Both the position numbers and the translations under genes were made by a program. A stretch of 64,000 nt of DNA from Massilia sp. UBA2604. Its GTDB lineage: Bacteria > Pseudomonadota > Gammaproteobacteria > Burkholderiales > Burkholderiaceae_D. Location of the stretch: the NCBI GenBank assembly GCA_002339265.1, contig DDKG01000362.1, positions 1-64,000 on the forward strand. Direction: 5' to 3'. Positions 43,298-52,083 of this stretch are shown piece after piece. A model generated the notes under the pieces. It did not search any database, was not told the origin of the DNA, and worked only from the letters and a program-made list of their open reading frames with translations. Each line of letters begins with the position of its first letter. Within the stretch, counting starts at the first letter, position 1.

Positions 43298-44772
43298 GGG
43301 TAGAGTACGACCTCGCCAAGTAACTGGTTTTCAGGAACAATTCCGCTGAATTCGGCATAGACGCCCGCTTCATCTGCCGGCGCCGTCATGAAGAATTTTC
43401 CGATTGCCAGAGCGGTTGCTCCAACGTTGGGACCAGACGGGACCGGACAGGCAAGCAGGGGAACGTGGAGGACACGCCGTTCGATCACCGCAAGCGCGAG
43501 ATGCAGGTCGTCCGCCGGGCGGGCGTAATACGCGCCGCTGGCCGGCTGGTAGGGCTGGGGGCTGGGATAACTGGTCGACCCTGCTGCAGGAGCGCCTGGG
43601 TACAGCGTAGTCCAATCGGCTGGCGCGAACTTGGCATAACCATTGCGAGGTTCGTTCGCCCCTGGCGTGTACGACGAAAACTTGACGGCTCTCGAATAAG
43701 CCCACAGTGGTCCGTACATGTCACCTGTGGTCCCGGTGGGTGGCGCGGGAAGGTCGGCGATCGTCTGCAGCCGTCCTCCGGCTACCGACTCCAGCGCGCT
43801 CTGGCGGGTCGGCCGCGGGTTCATCCAGGCCGCGCCTCCGTCTGCGCCGTGTGTGTATGCCTTGATATTGAAGTCAGGCGGCGCGCCATTGGGACTGCAC
43901 GCACCACTGTCGTACTGATCGAACCGGGAATTGAGTTCCCGGTACAGCGAGGCAATGGGAAAAGGCGAGCCTACGCGGATGGCGCCGCCGGTCAGGCGCG
44001 GGATCCACAGGCGGCCGGCGCACACGAATGGCGCGATCGCGGAGGCGCTGGTGTTCGACGCCGACCCGATGCCTCCCGGAGGCGCAAGCGGATCCAGGGC
44101 AAAGTTTGCTGGTTCGATGCCGTCCGGGTTGAGCCGCATCAGATTGTAGGTGACGCCGCGGCGAAAGCCGTATTCGACCAGCTCGACCGCGGCCGGCGAC
44201 CCAGGATTCGAGCGTGAAGCTCCTGCGGCGGCTGACATCGCGCAAATTGCCAGCGGCATAACGTGGATGGTCGACCGGCCCGCAATCGCGGTGTGGCCGA
44301 TACTGGCGCTAGGCATCATGCTCCAGAATAGCGGCAGGATATAGGCGCGAACACTGCCTACCTCATCGGCCAGCGCGCTGGTATCGACTTTTGCGTAGAA
44401 CCGCCTGGCTGCGGAGGCCCGTGCAGCGTCCGCACTGACCCATTCCGCGCCGGCTGCTGGCGAATTGCTGAAAGTAATGGCGCCGCTGTCCCATGGAAGC
44501 CGGAGCTTGTGCCGGTACTTCAGCCGGCGGGCTTCTTCGCTCGCCTGCAGAAGGGCGGCATCGACCCCGGCAGCCGTGCCATCGAGTTCGCGGGCTGCAG
44601 CCAATGCAATGCTTCCTGCAATTCCCTGTAGTTCCGCCTTTCGGTTGTAGATGACCGCCGCGTCGATGGCAAGGCCGGAAAAGGCCAGCATGACGACCAG
44701 AAGAATTGCGAACATGGCGGCGAAGGCGCCGGACTGCCTGCGTCCGGCAGGAATGCTGGATGCTTGATGCAT
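43294..44772 (-). CDS. TadG-like Flp pilus assembly protein
   Basis: The protein has 492 residues from ATG 44772, with AAAGGA upstream. The N terminus has the TadG-type helix RRQSGAFAAMFAILLVVMLA followed by FSGLAIDAAVIYNRKAELQ, as in TadE/G-like membrane proteins (TadG-type putative Flp pilus assembly family). The long periplasmic part is poorly conserved. It heads a three-gene set with overlapping stops and starts. About 225 bp of promoter DNA separate it from the frameshifted REC-GGDEF gene. Confidence 0.75.
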   Translation of the reverse strand: MHQASSIPAGRRQSGAFAAMFAILLVVMLAFSGLAIDAAVIYNRKAELQGIAGSIALAAARELDGTAAGVDAALLQASEEARRLKYRHKLRLPWDSGAITFSNSPAAGAEWVSADAARASAARRFYAKVDTSALADEVGSVRAYILPLFWSMMPSASIGHTAIAGRSTIHVMPLAICAMSAAAGASRSNPGSPAAVELVEYGFRRGVTYNLMRLNPDGIEPANFALDPLAPPGGIGSASNTSASAIAPFVCAGRLWIPRLTGGAIRVGSPFPIASLYRELNSRFDQYDSGACSPNGAPPDFNIKAYTHGADGGAAWMNPRPTRQSALESVAGGRLQTIADLPAPPTGTTGDMYGPLWAYSRAVKFSSYTPGANEPRNGYAKFAPADWTTLYPGAPAAGSTSYPSPQPYQPASGAYYARPADDLHLALAVIERRVLHVPLLACPVPSGPNVGATALAIGKFFMTAPADEAGVYAEFSGIVPENQLLGEVVLYP

Positions 44773-44999
44773 CCTGATCCTTTGCCCACGCCGGGTGATA
44801 TGGCACGGCGGCATTGGGGTCACCACGGCTACTCCTGTCCTGGATTCATGGCGTCTACAGAACAATTGTAGGATTAACCGGCCTGCGGAAATTGATCGCG
44901 TACAAACATGGAGCGCATGTGCAGCCGACAGCGGGTCGTGCTGCCGAGCGACTGTGCAGCCTTGTGTAAAGGCCGAACGCCAGGACGCCTACGGCCTGG

Positions 45000-45871
45000 C
45001 TACTTCCTGAATCTGCGGCGTGACGAAGCAGTAGCGTGCGCCGCCGTTGCGCTTGCGTGGTACGTCGCGATGTCGGCGTTGCGCAGCAGCGTGTCGGGAT
45101 CGGCGCCGTCGCCGGTGAAGATTGCCATCCCGATGCTGGGCATGATGTGCTGCTCGCTGCCCTCGATCTTGCAGGCTTCCGACAGGATGGCGATGATCTT
45201 TTCGGCCACCAGCCTCGACCAGCATCACCACGAATTCGTCGCCGCCGACCCGCGCCACGGTATCGCCCTCGCGCATGCTGGCCGCCAGGCGTTCGGTCAC
45301 CACCTGCAGCAGGCGGTCGCCAGCCGTGTGTCCAAGGGTGTCGTTGACTTCCTTGAAGTGGTCCAGGTCCAGGTCCAGGTCCAGGAACAGCACCGCGACC
45401 TGGGCGCGCTGGCGGTCACGGTGCTGCGCTCGTGCGCGTCATCGATGAAGGCCTGCACCTTGGCCTCGAGCACTTCGGGCGCTACCGGCATGAACACATG
45501 GTCGCTCGCGCCGACCTCGACGCCCCGGCTGCAATCGAGGTCGCTGGCGCGGTGCGACGTCGGGAACGCGATCGGCGTGGTGCGCGAACGCGGACGGGCG
45601 CGCACGAGGCGCGCGGTCTCGAAGCCGTCCAGGCCGGCCATCTTGACGCCCATCAGGATGACGCAGAAGTCCTGCTTGCTGGAACTGGCGGTAACGATGT
45701 CGGCGTCCAGGTCGCAGAGCACGCTGCGCAGGGCGAACAGCGCGCCGGGGTCGTCGTGACCAGCAGGATCGACAGCTCCGCCTGGTTCGCGGCGGGGTCG
45801 ATGCGGGTAGGGCGCCGCGGGCCCGGCAGATTGAGGCGCGCTCGGCCAAGCTTCGCGAAAAGGTCTATCAT
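45000..45871 (-). pseudogene. Frameshifted response regulator with GGDEF domain
   Basis: Pieces of one protein lie in different frames. The start [15 protein letters not shown] (45871) runs to about 45755. A receiver-like part (DFCVILMGVKMAGLDGFETA) runs to about 45430. A GGDEF part with [18 protein letters not shown] and [12 protein letters not shown] runs to about 45215. The C-terminal end [20 protein letters not shown] closes it at 45000. At least three frameshifts are needed to join them. A four-fold GTCCAG repeat (45361-45384) lengthens the usual LDLD before HFK. It was a REC-GGDEF diguanylate cyclase. It is either a pseudogene or an error-prone stretch of the assembly. Confidence 0.7.
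45361..45384. repeat. Hexanucleotide repeat (GTCCAG)4
   Basis: Four exact GTCCAG units code for alternating Leu-Asp on the minus strand, directly before the HFKEVND motif of the GGDEF domain. The unit keeps the frame, so the repeat alone does not explain the frameshifts. Confidence 0.85.
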
Positions 45872-45901
45872 GGACGTTTTACCACCCGAACCTTGATGCT
45901 C

Positions 45902-47347
45902 ATGACGACTTCCAGCTATCCCGACATCCGCCTCCTGATCGCCAACGAATGGGTCGACGCCACCGGCGGCAAGACCATTCCCGTGGTCAACCCGGCCACC
46001 GGACAGCCGATCGGCACCGTGGCCCACGCCGCCATCGCCGACCTGGACCGCGCACTGGCCGCAGCTAAGCAAGGCTTCGAGGCCTGGCGCGTCGTTCCCG
46101 CCGCCGAGCGCGCCGCCACTATGCGCCGCGCCGCCAATCTGCTGCGCGAGCGCGCCGGCGACATCGCGCGCCTGCTGACCCAGGAACAGGGCAAGCCCCT
46201 GGCCGAAGCGAAGATGGAAGCGATGGCCGGCGCCGAGATCATCGACTGGTTCGCCGCCGAAGGCATGCGCGTGTATGGCCGCATCGTCCCGTCGCGCAAC
46301 CCGGCGGCCCAGCAACTGGTGCTGAAGGAGCCGGTCGGCCCGGTCGCCGCCTTCACGCCGTGGAACTTCCCGATCAACCAGGTGGTGCGCAAGCTGGCCG
46401 CGGCGCTGGCTACCGGCTGCTCCTTCCTGTGCAAGGCGCCCGAAGAAACCCCGGCCTCGCCGGCCGCGCTGTTCCAGTGCTTCGTCGACGCCGGCGTGCC
46501 GCCTGGCGTGGTGGGCCTGGTGTTCGGCGACCCGGCCGAGATCTCGGGCTACCTGATCCCGCATCCGGTCATCCGCAAGGTCACCTTCACCGGCTCGACC
46601 CCGGTCGGCAAGCAGCTGGCCGCCCTGGCCGGCGCCCACATGAAGCGCGTGACGATGGAGCTGGGCGGCCATGCGCCGGTGATCGTCGCGGCCGACGCCG
46701 ACGTCGCGCTGGCGGTCAAGGCCGCCGGCGGCGCCAAGTTCCGCAACGCCGGCCAGGTGTGCATCTCGCCGACCCGCTTCCTGGTGCACAACGCGGTCAA
46801 GGACGAGTTTACGCGCGCCCTGGTCAAGCATGCCGAGAGCCTCAAGCTGGGCGACGGCCTGCAGGAAGGCACCACCCTGGGGCCACTGGCCAATCCGCGC
46901 CGCCTGACGGCGATGTCGCAGCTGGTCGACGACGCGCGCGCCAAGGGCGCCGTGATCGCCACCGGCGGCGAGCGCGTCGGCGACGCCGGCAACTTCTTCG
47001 CGCCGACCATCCTGGCCGACGTGCCACTGGAGGCGAGCGTGTTCAACGACGAGCCGTTCGGCCCGGTGGCGGCGATCCGCGGCTTCGACAGCCTCGAGGA
47101 TGCGATCGCGGAAGCCAACCGCCTGCCGTTCGGGCTGGCCGGCTATGCCTTCACCAGCTCGATCAAGAACGCCCAGCTCCTGATGAACAGGGTCGAAGTG
47201 GGCATGTTGTGGATCAACCAGCCGGCGACGCCGAGCGCCGAGCTGCCGTTCGGCGGCATCAAGGATTCGGGCTACGGTTCCGAAGGCGGACCGGAGGCGC
47301 TGGAATCCTACCTCAACACCAAGGCCGTTTCGATGGTCGGTGTGTGA
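45902..47347 (+). CDS. NAD(P)-dependent aldehyde dehydrogenase (succinate/ketoglutarate semialdehyde type)
   Basis: The protein has 481 residues; ATG 45902 gives the family's usual N terminus, while TTG 45893 and ATG 45896 are also in frame. Signatures: [31 protein letters not shown], the Glu in MELGGHAP and the catalytic Cys in [10 protein letters not shown]. The closest groups are succinate-semialdehyde and 2-oxoglutarate-semialdehyde dehydrogenases; sequence alone does not decide. Beside arabinose-releasing GH43 enzymes, the oxidative L-arabinose route (2-oxoglutarate semialdehyde) is attractive but unproven. Its last 43 bp are repeated 147 bp downstream. Confidence 0.85.
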   Translation: MTTSSYPDIRLLIANEWVDATGGKTIPVVNPATGQPIGTVAHAAIADLDRALAAAKQGFEAWRVVPAAERAATMRRAANLLRERAGDIARLLTQEQGKPLAEAKMEAMAGAEIIDWFAAEGMRVYGRIVPSRNPAAQQLVLKEPVGPVAAFTPWNFPINQVVRKLAAALATGCSFLCKAPEETPASPAALFQCFVDAGVPPGVVGLVFGDPAEISGYLIPHPVIRKVTFTGSTPVGKQLAALAGAHMKRVTMELGGHAPVIVAADADVALAVKAAGGAKFRNAGQVCISPTRFLVHNAVKDEFTRALVKHAESLKLGDGLQEGTTLGPLANPRRLTAMSQLVDDARAKGAVIATGGERVGDAGNFFAPTILADVPLEASVFNDEPFGPVAAIRGFDSLEDAIAEANRLPFGLAGYAFTSSIKNAQLLMNRVEVGMLWINQPATPSAELPFGGIKDSGYGSEGGPEALESYLNTKAVSMVGV

Positions 47348-47497
47348 TCCGTAGGGTGGACGGCTTCGCCGTCCACGCGTTCAGATCACGTCGGTCCTAT
47401 GGCAAATCAGATGTTGTTTGAACGCGTGGACGGCAAGCCGTCCACCCTACATCGCTACCTCGACACCAAGGCCGTTTCGATGGTCGGGGTGTAATCC
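47308..47497. repeat. Duplicated gene end flanking a 104-bp insertion
   Basis: 47308-47350 and 47455-47497 are 43-bp direct repeats with three mismatches. The first is the actual end of the aldehyde dehydrogenase gene with its TGA. The second would encode the same ending with TAA. Between them lie 104 bp (47351-47454) made mostly of the inverted REP-like arms listed separately. Confidence 0.85.
47351..47450. repeat. REP/REPIN-like inverted repeat pair
   Basis: The arm at 47351-47382 (starting GTAGGGTGGACGGC) is the reverse complement of the arm at 47420-47450, with one single-base indel. Each arm is itself a hairpin (GTGGACGGC...GCCGTCCAC). Two inverted REP-like palindromes separated by about 37 bp are the form of a REPIN, which is mobilised by RAYT transposases. 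No RAYT gene is in the window. Confidence 0.75.
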
Positions 47498-48451
47498 TCA
47501 ATTGTTCTTGCAGCCCGGCGCCGGATTGGCCGCCGGGCCATTACGGGTCTGGGCGATGTGGGGTATCGCGCCGTCCTTCCCGTAGCTGAATTCCTCCACC
47601 GCGACCGAGCGGCGGTAGTCGGCGTTCGAGATCATCTCGTTGTGATAGAACACATAGGACTTGCCGTTGAAGTCGGCGAAGGCCTGGTGGATCGTGTGCG
47701 TCACCTTGTTCTTGTCCATGATCACGCCGCGATAGGTCCAGGGGCCGGTCGGGCTGGGGCCCGTCGCGTAGGCGATCACCTCGGGCAGGCCGCTCGCATA
47801 GCTCAGGTAATACACGCCGTCGCGCTTGTGCAGCCACGGCGCTTCCTCGAAGTTGAACAGGCCCACGGTCTGGATCGGGCCATCGAGCTCGATCATGTTC
47901 GGCTTGAGCTTGACATATTTGAGCACCTTGTTCCCGAAGTACATATAGGCCTGGCCGTCGTCGTCGATGAACACGGCCGGGTCGATATCGTCCCAGCCGT
48001 TCGGCGTCTCGCGCGTCATGTCGTTGGTCACCAGCGCCGATCCGCGCGCATCCTTGAACGGGCCGGTCGGCGTGCTTGATACGCCGACGCCGATGGCGAA
48101 GCCGGGAATCGTGGAATGCTTGACCGGCGCGTACAGGTAGTATTTTCCCTTGTGCTTGACGACGTCGGCGGCGAAGGCGTCGGCCTTGGCCCAGGCGAAG
48201 GTCTTGACTGTCGCCGCGACGCCGTGATCGGTCCAGTTGCGCATGTCGCAGGTCGAGAACACGCGCCACTCGTTCATCTTGTAGGTCGTCTCGCCCGGCT
48301 TGGCTTCATCGCGGCCCGTGTACAGGTAAAGGCGGTTGCCATCCACGACCACGGCCGGGTCGGCGGTGAAGATGTCGCTCACGATCGGATTGGCGGCGTA
48401 TGCGCTCGATACGATGGTGAACAGGAGGGCAGGCAGCAGATGTCGCTTCAT
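47498..48451 (-). CDS. GH43 family glycoside hydrolase (single domain)
   Basis: The protein has 317 residues with a signal peptide (MKRHLLPALLFTIVSSAYA). It follows the larger GH43 gene in an ATGA overlap. The GH43 five-bladed-propeller catalytic triad is visible: Asp in FTADPAVVVD, Asp in DDIDPAVFIDDDGQ and Glu in FNFEEAPWLHKR. Such enzymes remove or cut arabinose or xylose units; alpha-L-arabinofuranosidase or arabinanase are the likely roles here. It is exported to the periplasm. Confidence 0.82.
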   Translation of the reverse strand: MKRHLLPALLFTIVSSAYAANPIVSDIFTADPAVVVDGNRLYLYTGRDEAKPGETTYKMNEWRVFSTCDMRNWTDHGVAATVKTFAWAKADAFAADVVKHKGKYYLYAPVKHSTIPGFAIGVGVSSTPTGPFKDARGSALVTNDMTRETPNGWDDIDPAVFIDDDGQAYMYFGNKVLKYVKLKPNMIELDGPIQTVGLFNFEEAPWLHKRDGVYYLSYASGLPEVIAYATGPSPTGPWTYRGVIMDKNKVTHTIHQAFADFNGKSYVFYHNEMISNADYRRSVAVEEFSYGKDGAIPHIAQTRNGPAANPAPGCKNN

Positions 48452-50379
48452 GGCTGATTCGCTTTGGTTGGTGCGGCGGCCGGCCACCTGGCCTGGATGC
48501 GCCGGTATTCGTCGGTGCTGATATTCAGGATGGAGCCGTGGCGCTTCTTGGTGCGGCCATAATCGATCCTGGACGGGTCCGCACGCCGGAAGCGCTCGGG
48601 CCGGGACAGGTCGTCGCTGGTCAGGGCCAGGTAGCCGGCCTTGCGCGCATACTGGTCGACCCACATGCCCCATTCACCGGTTTGCGCGAGCCTGAACAGG
48701 ATCGGCCCTTCGACGTCCTTTCCGGTCAGCCCCAGCGGCCGCAGGTCGCCCAGGACGTCCCACTGGCCCAGCAGCTCATTGGCGCCTTCCAGCGTCAGCT
48801 GTCCGTCGCCGGAGGCGCGCACATAGCGGTAGCGCGATCGTGGGTCGTCGAGCTTGACGATCTGGGTGTCGATCAGGCCGTGCGTGCCGGGCCGGTCGAT
48901 GTACAGGGCGGCCGGCGAGAAGGTGACGAAGTCGCGCGTGCGCGAGTAATAAATGCGTGGCTTGGTGACGCCGTCGGCCGGTGAGATAGTGGCCCAGTAC
49001 ACCAGGTAGTCGCCGCGGCTTTCGTCGTAGATGGCTTCGGGCGCCCAGGCGTTGCCGGCGTCGGGAATCGCGCCGGCCACGTCCACCAGGCGCGGCGCCG
49101 ACCAGTCGACCAGGTTGGTGGATTCCCAGATCACCAGTTTCGTGCTGCCCTTGTGCATGGCGGCTTGCCAGCCCTTGCCGCTGGCGATGCGCAGGTCGGT
49201 CGCGAGGATCCAGAACTTGTCGCCCTGTGGCGAGCGCACGATCGCCGGATCGCGCACGCCCTGTTCGCCCAGCGTGCTGCGCAGGACCGGCTTCGAGTCA
49301 TTCAGGTCGGTCCACCGGTAGCCGTCCTGGCTCGTGGCGAAGTAGATTTGCTCACCGTCGGTGGTCTCGCTGGTGAAGTGCGCCAGCAGGTAATTGGGCC
49401 GGTCCGGCTGGCCTTTGCCGTCGACGATCGGCTCGCCGGCGTCGCCAGGCCGGAAGGCCGGCTGCATCGGATCCATCGGCAGGATGTTGCCGTCGGCGTC
49501 GAAGTGCATCTTCGCCAGCACCGTCTGGCGCTGGTAGCCGTTGCCGTCCGGGATGGCGTGGCGGTGGTAGGCGACGTACCAGCGGTCGGTGCCGGGCACC
49601 TGCACCACGCTGTGGTGGGCGGTGCCGACCGCCGCGCCGTTCTTTTGCAGGACGATGAAGTTCTTCTCGGCCGCCTTGACCGGTCCCAGGGGCGAATCCG
49701 CCGTGCCCCAGCCGACGCGATAATTCGGGCTGCGCGCATCGTCGATCGACCACATGAAGTAGTACTTGCCCTGGCGCTTGAAGACCACCACGCCTTCGCG
49801 GAAGTCCTTCATCGGGATGCGATGCACCTCGCCCTCGACGGTGATCATGTCCGGCTTGAGCTTGTAGGCGTTGGCCTCAATGCCGTTGCCCCAGTACAGA
49901 TAGGCCTGGCCGTCGTCGTCGATGAAGGGGTAGGGGTCGATCGTATTCGTCGTCATCTTGGCGCTGCGGACCAGCAGCGGCGCGCCGAGGGCGTCGACGA
50001 ATGGTCCGGTGGGCGACTTGGCGGTGGCCACACCGATCTTGTGATCGGCGCTGAAGTAGAAGTAATAGGTGCCGCCCCGTTCGATGGCGTCCGGCGCCCA
50101 GGCCTTGATATTGGCCCACTTCAGGTCGCGGCTGACGTCCAGCACCATGCGCTCCTTGGTCCACTCAATGAGGTTCTTCGAGGACCAGACCGAGAAGTCG
50201 GTGGTCATCCAGTTCGGCTTGTCGGAAGTCGGATAGAGGTAATAGGTGTCGCCGAAGACCCGGATCGACGGGTCGGCGGTGAAGCCTTCGAGCGCAGCTG
50301 CGGGCGCCAGGTTCTGCGCCTGCACCGAGAGCAGGGCGGTGGCCACGAATGCGATGGTCGACGATACGAGACGATGCAT
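48448..50379 (-). CDS. Tandem GH43-like glycoside hydrolase
   Basis: The protein has 643 residues; ATG 50379 starts a signal peptide (MHRLVSSTIAFVATALLSVQ). The first domain (about 25-325) has FTADPSIRVFGDTYYLYP, TIDPYPFIDDDGQAYLYWGN and DFREGVVVFKRQGKYYF, giving the Asp-Asp-Glu set. The second (about 330-640) has VRDPAIVRSPQGDKFW and NAWAPEAIYDESRGDY, a second propeller of the same superfamily. It is divergent from the next GH43 gene, with 180 bp between the starts. It likely trims arabinose-containing side chains in the periplasm. Confidence 0.82.
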   Translation of the reverse strand: MHRLVSSTIAFVATALLSVQAQNLAPAAALEGFTADPSIRVFGDTYYLYPTSDKPNWMTTDFSVWSSKNLIEWTKERMVLDVSRDLKWANIKAWAPDAIERGGTYYFYFSADHKIGVATAKSPTGPFVDALGAPLLVRSAKMTTNTIDPYPFIDDDGQAYLYWGNGIEANAYKLKPDMITVEGEVHRIPMKDFREGVVVFKRQGKYYFMWSIDDARSPNYRVGWGTADSPLGPVKAAEKNFIVLQKNGAAVGTAHHSVVQVPGTDRWYVAYHRHAIPDGNGYQRQTVLAKMHFDADGNILPMDPMQPAFRPGDAGEPIVDGKGQPDRPNYLLAHFTSETTDGEQIYFATSQDGYRWTDLNDSKPVLRSTLGEQGVRDPAIVRSPQGDKFWILATDLRIASGKGWQAAMHKGSTKLVIWESTNLVDWSAPRLVDVAGAIPDAGNAWAPEAIYDESRGDYLVYWATISPADGVTKPRIYYSRTRDFVTFSPAALYIDRPGTHGLIDTQIVKLDDPRSRYRYVRASGDGQLTLEGANELLGQWDVLGDLRPLGLTGKDVEGPILFRLAQTGEWGMWVDQYARKAGYLALTSDDLSRPERFRRADPSRIDYGRTKKRHGSILNISTDEYRRIQARWPAAAPTKANQP

Positions 50380-50559
50380 GCTGGGTCGGACTCCAGGCAG
50401 GATTGACAGACTGCCATTATGGGTGATGTGTTGCAGGCCGAGCCGGGGCAAAGGCGAATGCTCAGCATGTTGATCGGATGGTTGTCAACCGAGGGGGCAG
50501 TCGGCTCTTATACTGCCGACCGTAGGCCCGAAGCGTCGGGCGCCCACCATGGAGATCCA

Positions 50560-52083
50560 ATGATCGAAACTATTCGCCGAGGCGGCTGCCGGCTCGCCTG
50601 CCTGGCGTTGGTGCTGGCTGCGGCCGGCGCTGACGCCTCGCCTGCCGCCGACACTACCATCCGCAACGGCGTCTTCTGGAAGGACACCGCCGGCACGCCG
50701 ATCTACTCGCAGGGGGGCGGCATGCTCAAGGTCGGCGCGAAGTATTACTGGTATGGCGTGAAGTATGCCGAAGCAGTGAGCTACGCCGACGCACCCGGAA
50801 AGCACGCTGCGCAGGCGACCTTCAGCGCGGTCACCGCCTATTCGTCGCTTGATCTGGTGAACTGGACCTTCGAGGGCGACGTACTCACGCCGGAAGGGCT
50901 GGGGAAGCAGCACGATCCGAAGGCCTGGCTGGGACGCATGGGCGTGGTGTACCACAAGGCGACCCGCAAATACGTGCTGCTCACCCAGTACGGCAGCAAG
51001 GGCAAGGGCGCGGGCGTGCTGTTCGCCACCAGCGACAGTCCAAACGGCCCCTTCGTATTCGAGCGGCTGCAGGCGAGCATCGAGAATGTCGCTACGCCTA
51101 CTTCAGGCGACCAGACCGTTTTCACCGACGACGACGGCCAGCCTTACCTGATTTTCAGCAGCAACGGCGACCGGCGCCAGTTGTACGTGGCGCCGCTGCG
51201 GCCGTCCGACTTCCTGCACGTCGGCGCTGCCACGAACATCCACAGCGCGCCGGCGGGCGGGCGCGAAGGCAATGCGATGTTCAAGCACGGGGGCCTGTAC
51301 TATTTCTGCTCGTCCGACCTGCATGGCTGGAACGCCTCGCGCAGCTTCTACATGACGTCGCCGAACATCCTTGGGCCATACACGCCGGAGCGGATCATCG
51401 AGGGGAGCGAGGCGGACTTCTCGCACGTGTCGCAGAACGGCTTCTTCATTCCGGTCCAGGGCAGCGCCGGCACCACGGTCCTGTATGCGGGCGACCGTTG
51501 GAGCAATTTTGCCGGCAACGGGCATGGCTACCATATCTGGACGCCATTGTCGTTCGAGGGCACGGCGCCGCGATTCAACTCGCTCAGCGAATTCACGCTG
51601 GACGCCGCGCGCGGCGCCTGGTCCGTCGGGAGGGGGAACAACTACATACTTAACCCCGGCTTCGAGGCCGACCGGGTGCGTCAGACGAGCGTCGCCGGCT
51701 GGGTCAGCAGCTGGACCAGCATCAAGGGCGACGCGCCGATCATGAACGTGCTGGATGGCCGCACCGGCCGCTGGGCCTTGAGCCTGCGCCATGCGGGACA
51801 GACGATGGGCAGCGCGATCCAGAACGTCACGCTGCCGAATGGCCGCTACACGCTCAGGGCGTGGGTGAAAAGCAGCGGCGGCCAGCGGGTGGCGCGCGTG
51901 TATGCGGCTGGCCATGGCGGCGCCGAGATCGCCAGATCCTTGCCGGACCCGCTAGCCGAGTGGACCGAGATCACACTGTCCGGCATCGAGGTCGCCACCG
52001 GCAGCCTGCAGGTCGGCGTCTACTCGGAAGGGAAGGATGGCGACTGGCTCACCCTCGACGACTTCAGCCTGGTGCGCGAATGA
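50560..52083 (+). CDS. GH43 subfamily 24-like exo-beta-1,3-galactanase with carbohydrate-binding module
   Basis: The protein has 507 residues; ATG 50560 follows GGAG (50551-50554) and opens a signal peptide ending ADASPA. The catalytic part has IYSQGGGMLKVGAKYYWYG, TVFTDDDGQPYLIFSSN and REGNAMFKHGGLYYFCSSD. This pattern is nearer to exo-beta-1,3-galactanases (GH43_24) than to arabinanases. Residues about 360-507 (NYILNPGFEADR onward) form a beta-sandwich binding module of the CBM4/9 or CBM35/6 type. It overlaps the GH2 gene by 4 bp, consistent with joint attack on galactan backbones. The substrate is inferred. Confidence 0.75.
   Translation: MIETIRRGGCRLACLALVLAAAGADASPAADTTIRNGVFWKDTAGTPIYSQGGGMLKVGAKYYWYGVKYAEAVSYADAPGKHAAQATFSAVTAYSSLDLVNWTFEGDVLTPEGLGKQHDPKAWLGRMGVVYHKATRKYVLLTQYGSKGKGAGVLFATSDSPNGPFVFERLQASIENVATPTSGDQTVFTDDDGQPYLIFSSNGDRRQLYVAPLRPSDFLHVGAATNIHSAPAGGREGNAMFKHGGLYYFCSSDLHGWNASRSFYMTSPNILGPYTPERIIEGSEADFSHVSQNGFFIPVQGSAGTTVLYAGDRWSNFAGNGHGYHIWTPLSFEGTAPRFNSLSEFTLDAARGAWSVGRGNNYILNPGFEADRVRQTSVAGWVSSWTSIKGDAPIMNVLDGRTGRWALSLRHAGQTMGSAIQNVTLPNGRYTLRAWVKSSGGQRVARVYAAGHGGAEIARSLPDPLAEWTEITLSGIEVATGSLQVGVYSEGKDGDWLTLDDFSLVRE

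Noticed and set aside
45653-46831. 392-codon minus-strand frame opposite the aldehyde dehydrogenase
   Set aside because: It is composed of Arg/Gly/Ala/His-rich low-complexity sequence and lies opposite a perfect dehydrogenase.
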